40,655 bases of DNA from Patescibacteria group bacterium. Its GTDB lineage: Bacteria > Patescibacteriota > UBA1384 > 2-12-FULL-50-11. Under the pieces are notes generated by a model. The model saw nothing but the letters and a program-made list of their open reading frames with translations, did not search any database and was not told the origin of the DNA. Positions 8,380 to 16,117 of the stretch are shown piece by piece. Every line of letters starts with the position of its first letter. Positions within the stretch are counted from its first letter, which is position 1. Location of the stretch: positions 1 to 40,655 of the forward strand of contig JALHMV010000007.1 in the NCBI GenBank assembly GCA_022843855.1. Reading direction: 5' to 3'. The position numbers and the translations under genes are program-made.

Positions 8380-10011
8380 AAAGATAGTCGCAAACGCCTT
8401 TGGCAAAATCTCCCTCAGAAACCCGGCGTTTACTTGTTTAAAAACGCGAACGGAACCATTTTATACGTTGGGAAAGCGACCAACCTTCGTTCCCGAGTGA
8501 GTAGCTACTTCCTCGGAAAGAATACTGATCGGCCGTGGATCGTGATAATGGCCAACAGTATCAACTCAGTAGAGACAATCGTGGTCGATACCGAGGTCGA
8601 GGCGCTGATGCTCGAAGCAACCCTAATTAAACAGCATATGCCTCACTTCAATATTAAGCTGACGGACGATAAGGCCTACCCGTATATCAAAGTTGCACTG
8701 AACGAACTGATCCCTCGTTTTCTCGTGACGCGACGTCAAATCGACGACAAGGCTCTCTACTTTGGGCCATACCTTTCCGCCCGATCGGCAACATATGCTT
8801 TAGAATTCTTACGAAAACTATATGGAATTCATATCAGCACGCGTCCGCTTCGATCGACCCGCGATCGAGCCTGCCTGAGCTGTCAGTTAGGATCATTCAG
8901 TTGTCCGCTTGCCGGTGAGATTGACGAAGACGCGTATCGCAAGCGGGTTGAAAACGCTCTTGACTTCTTACGAGGAAAGCGTCGCCGAGTTTTGGCCGAT
9001 CTTCGTTTGGCTATGGAAGACGCAGCCAGAGAGGAAGATTTTGAGCGGGCGGCACAATTACGTGATCGAATTGAGGCTATTGAGCACGTCCTGACACGGC
9101 AAGCGGTAATCTCGACAACTCAGGACGACTACGACGTCGTCCATGCCTATAAGACCCAGCACTCTGCAGCTGTGGTTACACTCAGAATTCAGGAAGGTCG
9201 AATTACCGGACAGAAAACATTTCGCTTTGACCTTCGTGGCGACGAGGATATCGCTGACATTGTCCGAAACTTTCTCATTAGCATCTACCTCCACTACTCC
9301 GACATTCCTGGACTCGTCGTCGTAGCTCAGAAGCTCGAAGATACGGACGCGCTTGAACAGCTGATCGGCCAGTCTAGCGGTCGAGCGACTACACTCCGCG
9401 TTGCCGAGCGAGGTGAGAAGAAGAATATGCTTGCCATCGCTGAGAAAAACGCTCGAGCAAAGCTAGAATCACTGCTACTAAAATCAGACCAAGCGTTTAT
9501 CGCCTTGATTGCGCTTCAAGAGTTGCTCAAGCTACCGGAGTTACCGTATCGAATTGAGGCAGTCGACATCTCTAACCTCGGCAGCAGTGAGCCGGTCTCG
9601 GCAACAGTATGTTTCATTGATGGCAAACCGGATAAGAACGAGTATCGTCGCTACAATATTAAAACCGTCTCTGGTCAGAACGACTTCGCGATGATCAGAG
9701 AGGTTGTTCACCGTCGATTCGCCGACACTACCCGACCAACTCCCGATCTGTTTGTTGTCGACGGCGGCCCAGACCAGCTCAAGTTTGCACTTGAGGGTCT
9801 TGCAGATGCGCCGGTTCTACCCAAAACAATTGTCGCTCTCGCTAAAAAACCGGATCGAATCTTTTTGCCGGGGCGTAAACTGCCGATCGCTGTGTCCCGA
9901 GGAAATAAAGGCCTACTCCTCCTTAGTCGGATCCGCGACGAAGTACATCGTTTCGCAATTGGGTTTCAACGGCAGAGGCAGCGCAAACGATCGCTTAGAG
10001 TAGAAGACTAA
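8377..10011 (+). CDS. uvrC: Excinuclease ABC subunit C, lacking the HhH2 domain
   Basis: UvrC makes both incisions in nucleotide excision repair. The 544-aa product has the N-terminal GIY-YIG nuclease (GVY about 17, YVG about 30, R38), four cysteines in the linker (CLSCQLGSFSC), a UVR motif (AREEDFERAAQLRD) that binds UvrB, and the RNase H-like C-terminal nuclease (VDISNLGSS, VVDGGPDQL). It stops right after HRFAIGFQRQRQRKRS. In most UvrCs that segment leads into a tandem helix-hairpin-helix domain of about 60 residues, which is absent here and not found in other frames downstream. The frame is open from a GTG at 8350, but the ATG at 8377 fits both the family N-terminus and the promoter. Confidence 0.95.
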   Translation: MKDSRKRLWQNLPQKPGVYLFKNANGTILYVGKATNLRSRVSSYFLGKNTDRPWIVIMANSINSVETIVVDTEVEALMLEATLIKQHMPHFNIKLTDDKAYPYIKVALNELIPRFLVTRRQIDDKALYFGPYLSARSATYALEFLRKLYGIHISTRPLRSTRDRACLSCQLGSFSCPLAGEIDEDAYRKRVENALDFLRGKRRRVLADLRLAMEDAAREEDFERAAQLRDRIEAIEHVLTRQAVISTTQDDYDVVHAYKTQHSAAVVTLRIQEGRITGQKTFRFDLRGDEDIADIVRNFLISIYLHYSDIPGLVVVAQKLEDTDALEQLIGQSSGRATTLRVAERGEKKNMLAIAEKNARAKLESLLLKSDQAFIALIALQELLKLPELPYRIEAVDISNLGSSEPVSATVCFIDGKPDKNEYRRYNIKTVSGQNDFAMIREVVHRRFADTTRPTPDLFVVDGGPDQLKFALEGLADAPVLPKTIVALAKKPDRIFLPGRKLPIAVSRGNKGLLLLSRIRDEVHRFAIGFQRQRQRKRSLRVED

Positions 10012-10017
10012 ATATAG

Positions 10018-10071
10018 CCACGGCCAATACCGCAACCGCCGGTAAGCCGCAGCCGCCGTGGACGGTTTTTT
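10018..10071 (+). terminator. Terminator of uvrC
   Basis: CCACGGC (10018-10024) pairs with GCCGTGG (10055-10061); inner CCGC/GCGG pairs can add a branch. A run of six T (10066-10071) follows after ACGG. Confidence 0.7.
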
Positions 10072-10182
10072 CAACCACGTCCTCAGCGGGTATCGCTCTT
10101 GAGCGAATAGTCATAACGCCGCCATTTTAATCAGAGTCACCAAAAGGAACAATGGTTGATCACCCTAATTTCGGCGTAAAAT

Positions 10183-10433
10183 CCCTTGCGCCCTCACAGC
10201 TATCCTGCCATCATGGTGTCACATTTTTGTTCCGACCCCAGCATCGCAGAAACCGAGCAAGGAGAGCGCCTGCCCCACTGGGGCTGTAAGGTCTGAAGGG
10301 CGCGACTGGCGTGAGGAGCCCTGCCCTTTAGGATGGGAAAGCAACGACCAGGCTGGGTTAGTGGAAGGGTACTTGGTTCATCTGTACCCGCAGACCACAC
10401 CCCAGCGAACCCGGCCCCGACTTAGTCGGGGCC
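10183..10433 (+). ncRNA. Candidate structured non-coding RNA, unassigned
   Basis: A stretch of about 360 nt without a gene. It contains nested perfect hairpins: GCCCC-ACT-GGGGC, AAGGGC/GCCCTT, GGGTAC/GTACCC with an 11-nt loop, and the final GGCCCCGAC-TTA-GTCGGGGCC (10413-10433). A possible promoter (TTGATC 10156-10161, TAAAAT 10177-10182) has a short 15-nt spacer. I tested it by eye against RNase P RNA, SRP RNA and 6S RNA and found none of their conserved strings. Strand and ends are uncertain. Confidence 0.35.
10413..10433. terminator. Strong hairpin between convergent units
   Basis: A 9-bp perfect GC-rich stem with a 3-nt loop (GGCCCCGAC TTA GTCGGGGCC), located 5 nt beyond the stop of the minus-strand nuclease gene. 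There is no long T-run on either side. Confidence 0.5.
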
Positions 10434-10438
10434 ACTTC

Positions 10439-11182
10439 TTACCCCTCCGCTTGGCGACGATACCTACTGTACTGACAGTACTCACACTCGGGACTTGAGT
10501 CGGGCAACGTATCGCTTTCGAGCAGTTTTTTTATCCGTACCAACGCCCCTTCGACCCAATCGGCGCTGCCTTGATACGGCAGAAGATGAACGTCAAACTC
10601 CAGCTTACCGTCAAACGCCTGCTTGTCTTTGCGTCCATTGACGTACACGAAATATGCGGTGTCGGAAACAGAGTGACCATTCTGACGCAACAGCCACTGA
10701 TAAATCTCAACTTGTCGTTTGTAACCGATCTGCCAATCAGCATCGAGGCTGATCTCTGAGTCCTTCGCCGTTGCTTTGTAATCAACCACGTGCAACTCAC
10801 CTCCAGTATTCTGCCAGACGTCATCAACGGCACCGAACACAATGAAGTTGGTTGGGCGATGGTGAGTGCGGACGCCCTCAAAGTTCTCCCGCCACGAACC
10901 AATATCCTTATGGTCATACGGAACAGCATCTATGTTGTAGTGTTCTTGGAGTGGGTGGCGAGTGGCAGCGGCTCGGTGTGCGTCAAACTCCTTTTTGAGT
11001 AACCCGTCGACGGCCGAGTTTAATGTGTATGGAGCAGGGGGCGGCTGACCGATACCGTAACGACGGTCTAAATAAAAACACCGCGGACATCGCTCGAATA
11101 GCTCAATCTTTGAGCGAGAAAGTTTAAACGGGGTGACCGAGCCCGGTGTGTAAGTATTCTTTGAGCGTTGATAGCCAAACAT
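10439..11182 (-). CDS. PD-(D/E)XK nuclease, RecB/Cas4-like, with a probable Fe-S cluster
   Basis: A 247-aa stand-alone nuclease domain. The N-terminal motif LSRSKIELFERCPRCFYLDR resembles the start of RecB/AddB/Cas4 nuclease domains. The catalytic core reads FGAVDDVW (Asp) and LHVVDYKATAK (D-x-K), and QVEIYQWLL is the usual following motif (Q-x-x-x-Y). Cysteines flank the domain as CPRC near residue 32 and CEYC near residue 235, the four-Cys layout that holds a 4Fe-4S cluster in Cas4 and AddB. No CRISPR array or helicase partner is nearby, so a general DNA-end-processing role is more likely than spacer acquisition. TATACT (complement of 11190-11195) lies 7 nt before the ATG, implying a leaderless start. 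Confidence 0.85.
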   Translation of the reverse strand: MFGYQRSKNTYTPGSVTPFKLSRSKIELFERCPRCFYLDRRYGIGQPPPAPYTLNSAVDGLLKKEFDAHRAAATRHPLQEHYNIDAVPYDHKDIGSWRENFEGVRTHHRPTNFIVFGAVDDVWQNTGGELHVVDYKATAKDSEISLDADWQIGYKRQVEIYQWLLRQNGHSVSDTAYFVYVNGRKDKQAFDGKLEFDVHLLPYQGSADWVEGALVRIKKLLESDTLPDSSPECEYCQYSRYRRQAEG

Positions 11183-11337
11183 CTTGAGTAGTATACCCCA
11201 GAAAGGACGATCTGAATTGGGTAAGCAGAAGCATGGGGTTTGCTGCTACGACTAGGATGGGGAGATTTTTACGACACCGCATGGTACATACTATATGTAT
11301 GCTTCACTCGATAAACCGATTCCTATCAGGAATGACG

Positions 11338-12828
11338 ATGTACCAGGCGGTGATGCGTTTTTTGATTGGAACAGCAGTCCTGGCCGTAATCTTGTCGATT
11401 GCCGATCGTATCCCGTTCAATCCGGGGGATCTTATCGCTACTCTTGCCGTCGCGATCGGCGCCTCCGGGCTAACTCAGGCACTTATTACTCGGGTCTTCA
11501 AACGAACGCCCAATAGAGAGTCGTGGCTGATCACCGCGCTTATCCTTGGGCTAATCGTTGGGCCAAGCCCGCTCCCAGACATCTGGCTACCGCTCAGTCT
11601 GGCTTCGGCTGCAGCGATCGCCTCAAAATTTTTCCTCACCTGGAACAAGCGTCATATTTTTAATCCGGCCGCGCTCGGGGTAGTCTGCATGACAATCGTT
11701 CTTGGTAGCGGATCCAGCTGGTGGGTAGGAAGCCTACCGTTTACCGCTCTGACCGCCATCGGCGGGCTGCTCATCGCCCATAAAATTCGTCGCGTCAAAA
11801 GCGTCCTCATTTTTGTCGTTGTGTATCTGACTGGCTTGACGCTTAGCAACGGTAGCGTGCTGGGCGTCGAGGCAAGCATCGGACTACTTAAATCGTTGCT
11901 CTTTAATTCGCCGCTGCTCTTCTTCGCGACGGTGATGCTCATCGAACCAGCAACCTCACCAACAGGTCAGCGGCTGCGACAATATTACGCCGGTTTGGTT
12001 GGGCTGGGAGCGCTCACCATCCAGACACTCTGGCCAGCTATCCCGTATTCTCTCGAGCTAGCACTTCTCACTGGGAACATCCTCACCCGAATCGTTGAAC
12101 GTTCGACGACACTCTCACTGACGCTTGTCAGGAGAGAAAAGCTCAGCGACAGTATCGAGAGTTTTTTCTTCGAATCTGCGCCACAGTTCCGTTTCCTACC
12201 CGGACAGTTTTTAGAGTGGAGTTTGAACCACCTCAATCCCGATAGTCGAGGAACCAGGCGTTGGTTCACGATCGCGTCATCACCACAAGAACCGTTGATT
12301 CAGTTGACAACCCGTTTCGCTGAACAGTCGAGCAGTTTCAAACGCGCCTTACGGAACCTGACGATCGGTCAGACGATCAGCGCGCACGGCCTCGAGGGTG
12401 ATTTTGTACTCCCGAGTGACAAGACGAAAGCGCTGGTTTTTATCGCTGGTGGAATTGGCATCACGCCCTTCCGCAGTATGATTCAATACCTCCTCGAGAG
12501 CGGAGAGCCGCGGGACATCACTCTTTTCTATGCCGTCCAGAAAGAAACCGATCTCATCTTTGAGAGCGTGCTCTTCTCCGCCAAAGAAGCGTTCGGCCTA
12601 AAGTACGTTCCGGTCGTCAGCCAGGCCAGTCCAACGTGGTCCGGACTCAAGGGCAGGATTGATAGTTCGACGCTCAAACGGGAGTGTCCAGACATAACTG
12701 AGGCGATCGTGTTTGTTTCTGGACCGGAACCGATGGTTGAAGATCTAAGCGTCATCCTACGAAGTATTGGTGTCCCAAATGCTTCAATCCGTCAGGACTT
12801 CTTTCCGGGTTATTCGCCGCTTACTTAA
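11338..12828 (+). CDS. RnfD/NqrB-like membrane domain fused to an FAD/NAD(P) oxidoreductase
   Basis: The N-terminal half is hydrophobic with about eight helices, including WLITALILGLIVGP and FNPAALGVV, which recall the RnfD/NqrB family. The C-terminal half is a ferredoxin-NADP-reductase-type module: RRWFTIASSP for FAD, IAGGIGITPFRSM for the NAD(P) pyrophosphate, and FVSGPEPMVEDL near the end. It should move electrons from NAD(P)H through flavin to a membrane or periplasmic acceptor; the acceptor is unknown. The frame opens at 11233, but the ATG at 11338 has an AGGA site 6 nt upstream and leaves 496 aa. TACTAT at 11289-11294 may be its -10. The 3' end overlaps the convergent cupredoxin gene by 8 nt. 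Confidence 0.85.
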   Translation: MYQAVMRFLIGTAVLAVILSIADRIPFNPGDLIATLAVAIGASGLTQALITRVFKRTPNRESWLITALILGLIVGPSPLPDIWLPLSLASAAAIASKFFLTWNKRHIFNPAALGVVCMTIVLGSGSSWWVGSLPFTALTAIGGLLIAHKIRRVKSVLIFVVVYLTGLTLSNGSVLGVEASIGLLKSLLFNSPLLFFATVMLIEPATSPTGQRLRQYYAGLVGLGALTIQTLWPAIPYSLELALLTGNILTRIVERSTTLSLTLVRREKLSDSIESFFFESAPQFRFLPGQFLEWSLNHLNPDSRGTRRWFTIASSPQEPLIQLTTRFAEQSSSFKRALRNLTIGQTISAHGLEGDFVLPSDKTKALVFIAGGIGITPFRSMIQYLLESGEPRDITLFYAVQKETDLIFESVLFSAKEAFGLKYVPVVSQASPTWSGLKGRIDSSTLKRECPDITEAIVFVSGPEPMVEDLSVILRSIGVPNASIRQDFFPGYSPLT

Positions 12829-13258
12829 CCGTCACGCTGCCGCGCTTACTCGCATCAAGGTGATCGTGATACCCCCACGTCCCCGCTCGGGTAAAGGTAT
12901 ACGTGTAGCTCTGGCCAGTAGCGATCGCTCGATCGGCATCAAAATCAGGTAGTACGGTGTGTGTTGGGTGTGGATCACTCGCTGGCCAGAACGAGCCGGA
13001 ACTTTTATTTGTAAATACAACGCTATCACCAAGATTGATTGTTATATCAGCCGGTGAAAAACCCGTGTCAGTAAACGTTACGGTCACCGACTTCGCCTCG
13101 GCTTCGGTTTCGTCAGCTGCTGGTGACTCTATCGACGAGTCGGTTGATGTTTCTGTGGTCGTATCCGTAGTAGCGGTATTGTTTGAGCCTTTTGACATCA
13201 GCCAAAACGCTCCGCCAGCAAGCACAACGATTAACGCAACGATAAACCCAATCTTCAT
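12821..13258 (-). CDS. Membrane-anchored cupredoxin-like protein, type-1 Cys missing
   Basis: A 145-aa exported protein: N-terminal signal-anchor helix (MKIGFIVALIVVLAGGAFWL), a low-complexity Thr/Ser/Glu linker of about 40 residues, and a plastocyanin-like beta-sandwich. His residues remain in SDPHPTHTV and in GTWGYHDHLD. The position normally held by the copper-ligand Cys (YHC) is Asp and no Met follows, so a blue type-1 site is unlikely; another copper geometry is possible. An AAAGGAGG ribosome site precedes the ATG. It is the last gene of the sodB-nfo operon and converges on the flavin-reductase fusion. Confidence 0.8.
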   Translation of the reverse strand: MKIGFIVALIVVLAGGAFWLMSKGSNNTATTDTTTETSTDSSIESPAADETEAEAKSVTVTFTDTGFSPADITINLGDSVVFTNKSSGSFWPASDPHPTHTVLPDFDADRAIATGQSYTYTFTRAGTWGYHDHLDASKRGSVTVK

Positions 13259-13268
13259 TTTTCCTCCT

Positions 13269-14102
13269 TTAGCCTGTACGCAGACTTTTTAATATTGTTA
13301 CGTTCTCAAGGTCCGGTCCTGTATCTTTCAAGCCCGGGACTTCTAAATAGCCTGCCGCACTCTTCCAACGCCTGTCATTGAGCAGGAAGCCAAACGCTGC
13401 CTTGCCGAGTTCGCCGTGACCGATATTTTCATGCCGATCGCGCTTTGCACCTAAGCCAAATTTTGAATCGTTTAAGTGCCAACAAAAAACGTTTTCTAAA
13501 CCAATAAGTCGTTCTACTTCGGCGATATAGTTATGGTAACCATCCTCACTAGAGATGTCGTAACCTGCGGCAAACGCGTGACACGTGTCCAAACACACCC
13601 CAACTCGTGAGCGGTCGCTTGAGTTCTCAAGCAGCCACACTAAATCCTCCAGCTTACCTCCAATCGTTGAACCCGCCGAGTTCTCGTAGATTAGCTTCGA
13701 CTCTTTTGGAGTATTGTCCAAGACGGTTTTGATCACGTCCCTAATCTGCTCGGCGTTGGACTCAATTCCACCGTTATATGTACCAGGATGAAAGACGGTT
13801 CCTACCACCCCAATCTTCGGCGCCAACGTCAGCGTTTCGATGAGAGCGGTTTTTGTTTTAACAACATTGTCCGCCGAAGCACCAGCAAGATTGGTTAGGT
13901 AGATGCCGTGAAAAACAACTTGCTTAAACTCGCTCGGCCACGTTGACAAGAATTCAGCGCAGGCTTCGTCACTCCACCCACGGATCTTCCACTGCAGCGG
14001 TGCCGACGGAAAAATTTGGAGTGCTTCCGCCTCGATCTCGCGCCCGACCTTGAGAGCTGTTTGTAGCCCGCCGCTCGTTGGAACATGGGCGCCAATTATC
14101 AT
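13269..14102 (-). CDS. nfo: Endonuclease IV (AP endonuclease)
   Basis: Endonuclease IV cuts DNA 5' to abasic sites and oxidised sugars in base excision repair, using three zinc ions in a TIM barrel. The 277-aa product begins MIIGAHVPTSGGL and shows the metal-binding motifs FHPGTYNG, YENSAG, GVCLDTCHAFAAGYD, WHLNDSK, DRHENIGHGELG and LEVPG. The ATG overlaps the sodB stop by 4 nt (ATGA), showing translational coupling. Pairing with superoxide dismutase fits defence against oxidative DNA damage. Confidence 0.95.
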   Translation of the reverse strand: MIIGAHVPTSGGLQTALKVGREIEAEALQIFPSAPLQWKIRGWSDEACAEFLSTWPSEFKQVVFHGIYLTNLAGASADNVVKTKTALIETLTLAPKIGVVGTVFHPGTYNGGIESNAEQIRDVIKTVLDNTPKESKLIYENSAGSTIGGKLEDLVWLLENSSDRSRVGVCLDTCHAFAAGYDISSEDGYHNYIAEVERLIGLENVFCWHLNDSKFGLGAKRDRHENIGHGELGKAAFGFLLNDRRWKSAAGYLEVPGLKDTGPDLENVTILKSLRTG

Positions 14103-14683
14103 GAGGAAAGCGCTTCGAAGCTTTTCGCTGCTACAGACCAGTCAATATTGTTGAAGAACGATTCGATGTAGGCAGCTCGCGCAGCGCCGTAATCGATGAA
14201 GTAGGCGTGCTCATAAACGTCGAGAGCGACGAGCGGTGCGGCGTTCCAGTTAAGGTAGGTATTCTGGGTATCTCCGACGATGACGAGGAGACGCTGTAAG
14301 TCTCGGTCCCAGACTAACCATGCCCAACCTCGAGCGCTCATTCCGGCGGCACTAAGTATTTTTTTAAGCTGGTCGAACGAACCAAAATCTGTATCAATTT
14401 GCCCAGCAAACGAACCGGTCGGTGGCGCACCGTCGCCGCCGAGATGACCAAAGTATACTTCGTGATTTTTAATACCGGATAGGGCAAAACTCATTTCAAC
14501 TGAGAGCGCACGGAAATCCGAATAAACCTGATTCGCTGCGGACATATCAGCAGCCTTGAGTTTGTCGACAATCTCGTTCCATTTTTTAACGTATCCTTGG
14601 TAGAGCGTGTAGTGCTCGGTCATTGTTCGCTTGCTGATACCGTTGAGTTCGCGGATGCTACCAAAGTTCTTTGCCTTGTACAT
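14099..14683 (-). CDS. sodB: Fe/Mn superoxide dismutase
   Basis: A 194-aa SodA/SodB family enzyme that converts superoxide to peroxide and oxygen. The four metal ligands are visible: His in TEHYTLYQGY, His in GIKNHEVYFGHL, and Asp and His in LDVYEHAYFIDY. The segment after the first ligand is one residue shorter than in E. coli. A good site (AAGGAG, 7 nt) precedes the ATG at 14683 and TATAAT lies upstream (complement of 14722-14727). First gene of sodB-nfo-cupredoxin. Whether it uses Fe or Mn cannot be decided by eye. Confidence 0.93.
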   Translation of the reverse strand: MYKAKNFGSIRELNGISKRTMTEHYTLYQGYVKKWNEIVDKLKAADMSAANQVYSDFRALSVEMSFALSGIKNHEVYFGHLGGDGAPPTGSFAGQIDTDFGSFDQLKKILSAAGMSARGWAWLVWDRDLQRLLVIVGDTQNTYLNWNAAPLVALDVYEHAYFIDYGAARAAYIESFFNNIDWSVAAKSFEALSS

Positions 14684-14700
14684 TTACGACTCCTTCTGAA

Positions 14701-14750
14701 TTGATTATTTGATCTCACCATATTATAATTACCGGGCTTCGTGCAAACAT
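14701..14750. promoter_or_regulatory. Overlapping divergent promoters sharing one -10 region
   Basis: Rightward: TTGATT (14701-14706), 17 nt, TATAAT (14724-14729), for the small membrane protein. Leftward: TATAAT (complement of 14722-14727) for sodB, with a weak -35. The two -10 hexamers overlap by 4 bp, so the two polymerases must exclude each other. Confidence 0.65.
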
Positions 14751-14763
14751 CTGGAGTGCCTAA

Positions 14764-14928
14764 GTGAGAAAACCGGATCCTGAAAACCAAGACTACCCGG
14801 CAATAGAAGACGTCGATCTCGACCTCTCAGGAGTAGTAACCGCCCTGATCGGCCTTGCCGGTTTAGTCGTCGCTGTCCTGATTGTGTTGATCCTGGAGAG
14901 ACATGGGATCAGAGTTCAGCCCGGTTGA
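14764..14928 (+). CDS. Small single-helix membrane protein, 54 aa
   Basis: A GTG start at 14764 is preceded by GGAG with 7-nt spacing and by a near-consensus promoter. The product has an acidic N-terminal segment (KPDPENQDYPAIEDVDLDLS), one hydrophobic helix of about 25 residues rich in Val, Leu and Ala, and a short basic tail RHGIRVQPG. The function is unknown. It is divergent from sodB and shares its control region, so a stress link is possible but unproven. Confidence 0.65.
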   Translation: MRKPDPENQDYPAIEDVDLDLSGVVTALIGLAGLVVAVLIVLILERHGIRVQPG

Positions 14929-14936
14929 ACGTGTCC

Positions 14937-14962
14937 GTGGCGGGAGCAGCTGCTCCCGCCAC
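14937..14962. terminator. 26-bp perfect palindrome between convergent genes
   Basis: A perfect palindrome centred on GCAGCTGC with GTGGCGGGA/TCCCGCCAC arms. It begins 8 nt after the small membrane gene's stop and ends 2 nt before the cysteine desulfurase stop. No T-run; a probable bidirectional terminator. Confidence 0.6.
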
Positions 14963-14964
14963 CC

Positions 14965-16077
14965 TCATATCCGCCCAACCAGCTGGGCGATCACTTCCGT
15001 TTCTTTCTTTGTCGTCTGCCGACCAAGCGAGATGCGAATTGTTCGATTGATTTGACTAGAATTAAAGCCGAGCGCAACTAAGACGTGTGATTCGGTTTGT
15101 GACCTTGAGCTACAGGCCGAACCCGACGAAACCGCAATGCCGCGTCGATTGAGCGCGTCAACGATGTTGGCTTTGCCTGTTGGGATGGTAACCGAAAGGT
15201 GATTAGGCAGTCGAGTGGTTGATGCACAGTTTACCTGACAACCAATTGACTGAAGCGTCGCTTGGAGCTGGTCGCGCAGGCGACTGATGCGTCGTGCGTC
15301 CGATACTCGCTCGGCAGCAGCGATCCGACAGGCCTCGGCTAACCCGACAACGCCGGAAAGGTTCTCGCTACCGCTGCGGAGCGACTGTTCTTGTCCGCCT
15401 CCATATAACAGCGGGAAGATTGATACGCTCTCACGAACGTAGAGAGCTGCTACGCCGCGTGGACCGTATAACTTACTACCGTTAAAGCTTAACGCATCCA
15501 CTCCGAGGGACTTTATATTGAGCTCCGCGAAGGCTGCTGCCTGACAGGCGTCAGTATGAATGGGGATTGCGTGCGCTCGGGCTACTTCGCTCAGCTCCGC
15601 TATGGGTTGAATGACACCAATCTCGGAGTTTGCAAGATGGATCGATGCCAGAATTGTTTGTGGGGTGATTGCAGCGGTGAAATCGTGCAGAGCCACCCGC
15701 CCCTCGTGATCGACGGGGAGATACGTCACGATAAACCCGTCACGCTCCAGAGCACGGCAGGCGTTGAGCACGCTCGGATGCTCGATCGAGGTAGTGATAA
15801 TATGGTTCCCCCGCTCACGATTTGCCTTGGCGATTCCGATTAACGCAAGGTTATTTGATTCTGTGCCGCTTGAGGTGAAGTAGACTTCATCGCTTGCAGC
15901 GTTCAAGAAAGAGGCGACACTCTCACGAGCAGTTGTTAGCACGTCGGCCGCCTCCTGACCAAACGAATGTAGACTAGAAGGATTGCCAGAATATTGTCTT
16001 GCCGTATCGGTCACAACTTTAAGAACCCGATCATCGATCGGGGTAGCAGCGGCATAGTCTGCGTATACACGCTTCAT
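14965..16077 (-). CDS. Cysteine desulfurase (NifS/IscS family)
   Basis: A PLP enzyme that takes sulfur from cysteine for Fe-S clusters and tRNA thiolation. The 370-aa product shows YADYAAATP at the start, the PLP-binding lysine in FNGSKLYGPRG (usually S-x-H-K; His replaced by Ser), HTDACQAAA, and the catalytic cysteine in SSGSACSSRS. No scaffold (iscU/sufU) or mnmA is adjacent. The frame opens at 16086, but the ATG at 16077 lies 9 nt after TACAAT of an excellent promoter and gives the family start. Confidence 0.92.
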   Translation of the reverse strand: MKRVYADYAAATPIDDRVLKVVTDTARQYSGNPSSLHSFGQEAADVLTTARESVASFLNAASDEVYFTSSGTESNNLALIGIAKANRERGNHIITTSIEHPSVLNACRALERDGFIVTYLPVDHEGRVALHDFTAAITPQTILASIHLANSEIGVIQPIAELSEVARAHAIPIHTDACQAAAFAELNIKSLGVDALSFNGSKLYGPRGVAALYVRESVSIFPLLYGGGQEQSLRSGSENLSGVVGLAEACRIAAAERVSDARRISRLRDQLQATLQSIGCQVNCASTTRLPNHLSVTIPTGKANIVDALNRRGIAVSSGSACSSRSQTESHVLVALGFNSSQINRTIRISLGRQTTKKETEVIAQLVGRI

Positions 16078-16115
16078 TGCTTGCAAATTGTAGCGAAAAA
16101 CAGGCTACCTGTCAG
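16075..16115 (-). promoter_or_regulatory. Cysteine desulfurase promoter, leaderless
   Basis: On the minus strand: CTGACA (complement of 16110-16115), 17-nt spacer, TACAAT (complement of 16087-16092), 9 nt, ATG. One of the clearest leaderless arrangements in the window. Confidence 0.75.
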
Positions 16116-16117
16116 GT

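Noticed and set aside
10183-10433. RNase P, SRP or 6S RNA
   Set aside because: The strings GAGGAAAGTCC, ACAGAACCCGGCTTA and GGTCAGG-GGAAGGAAGCAGC were looked for on both strands and not found.
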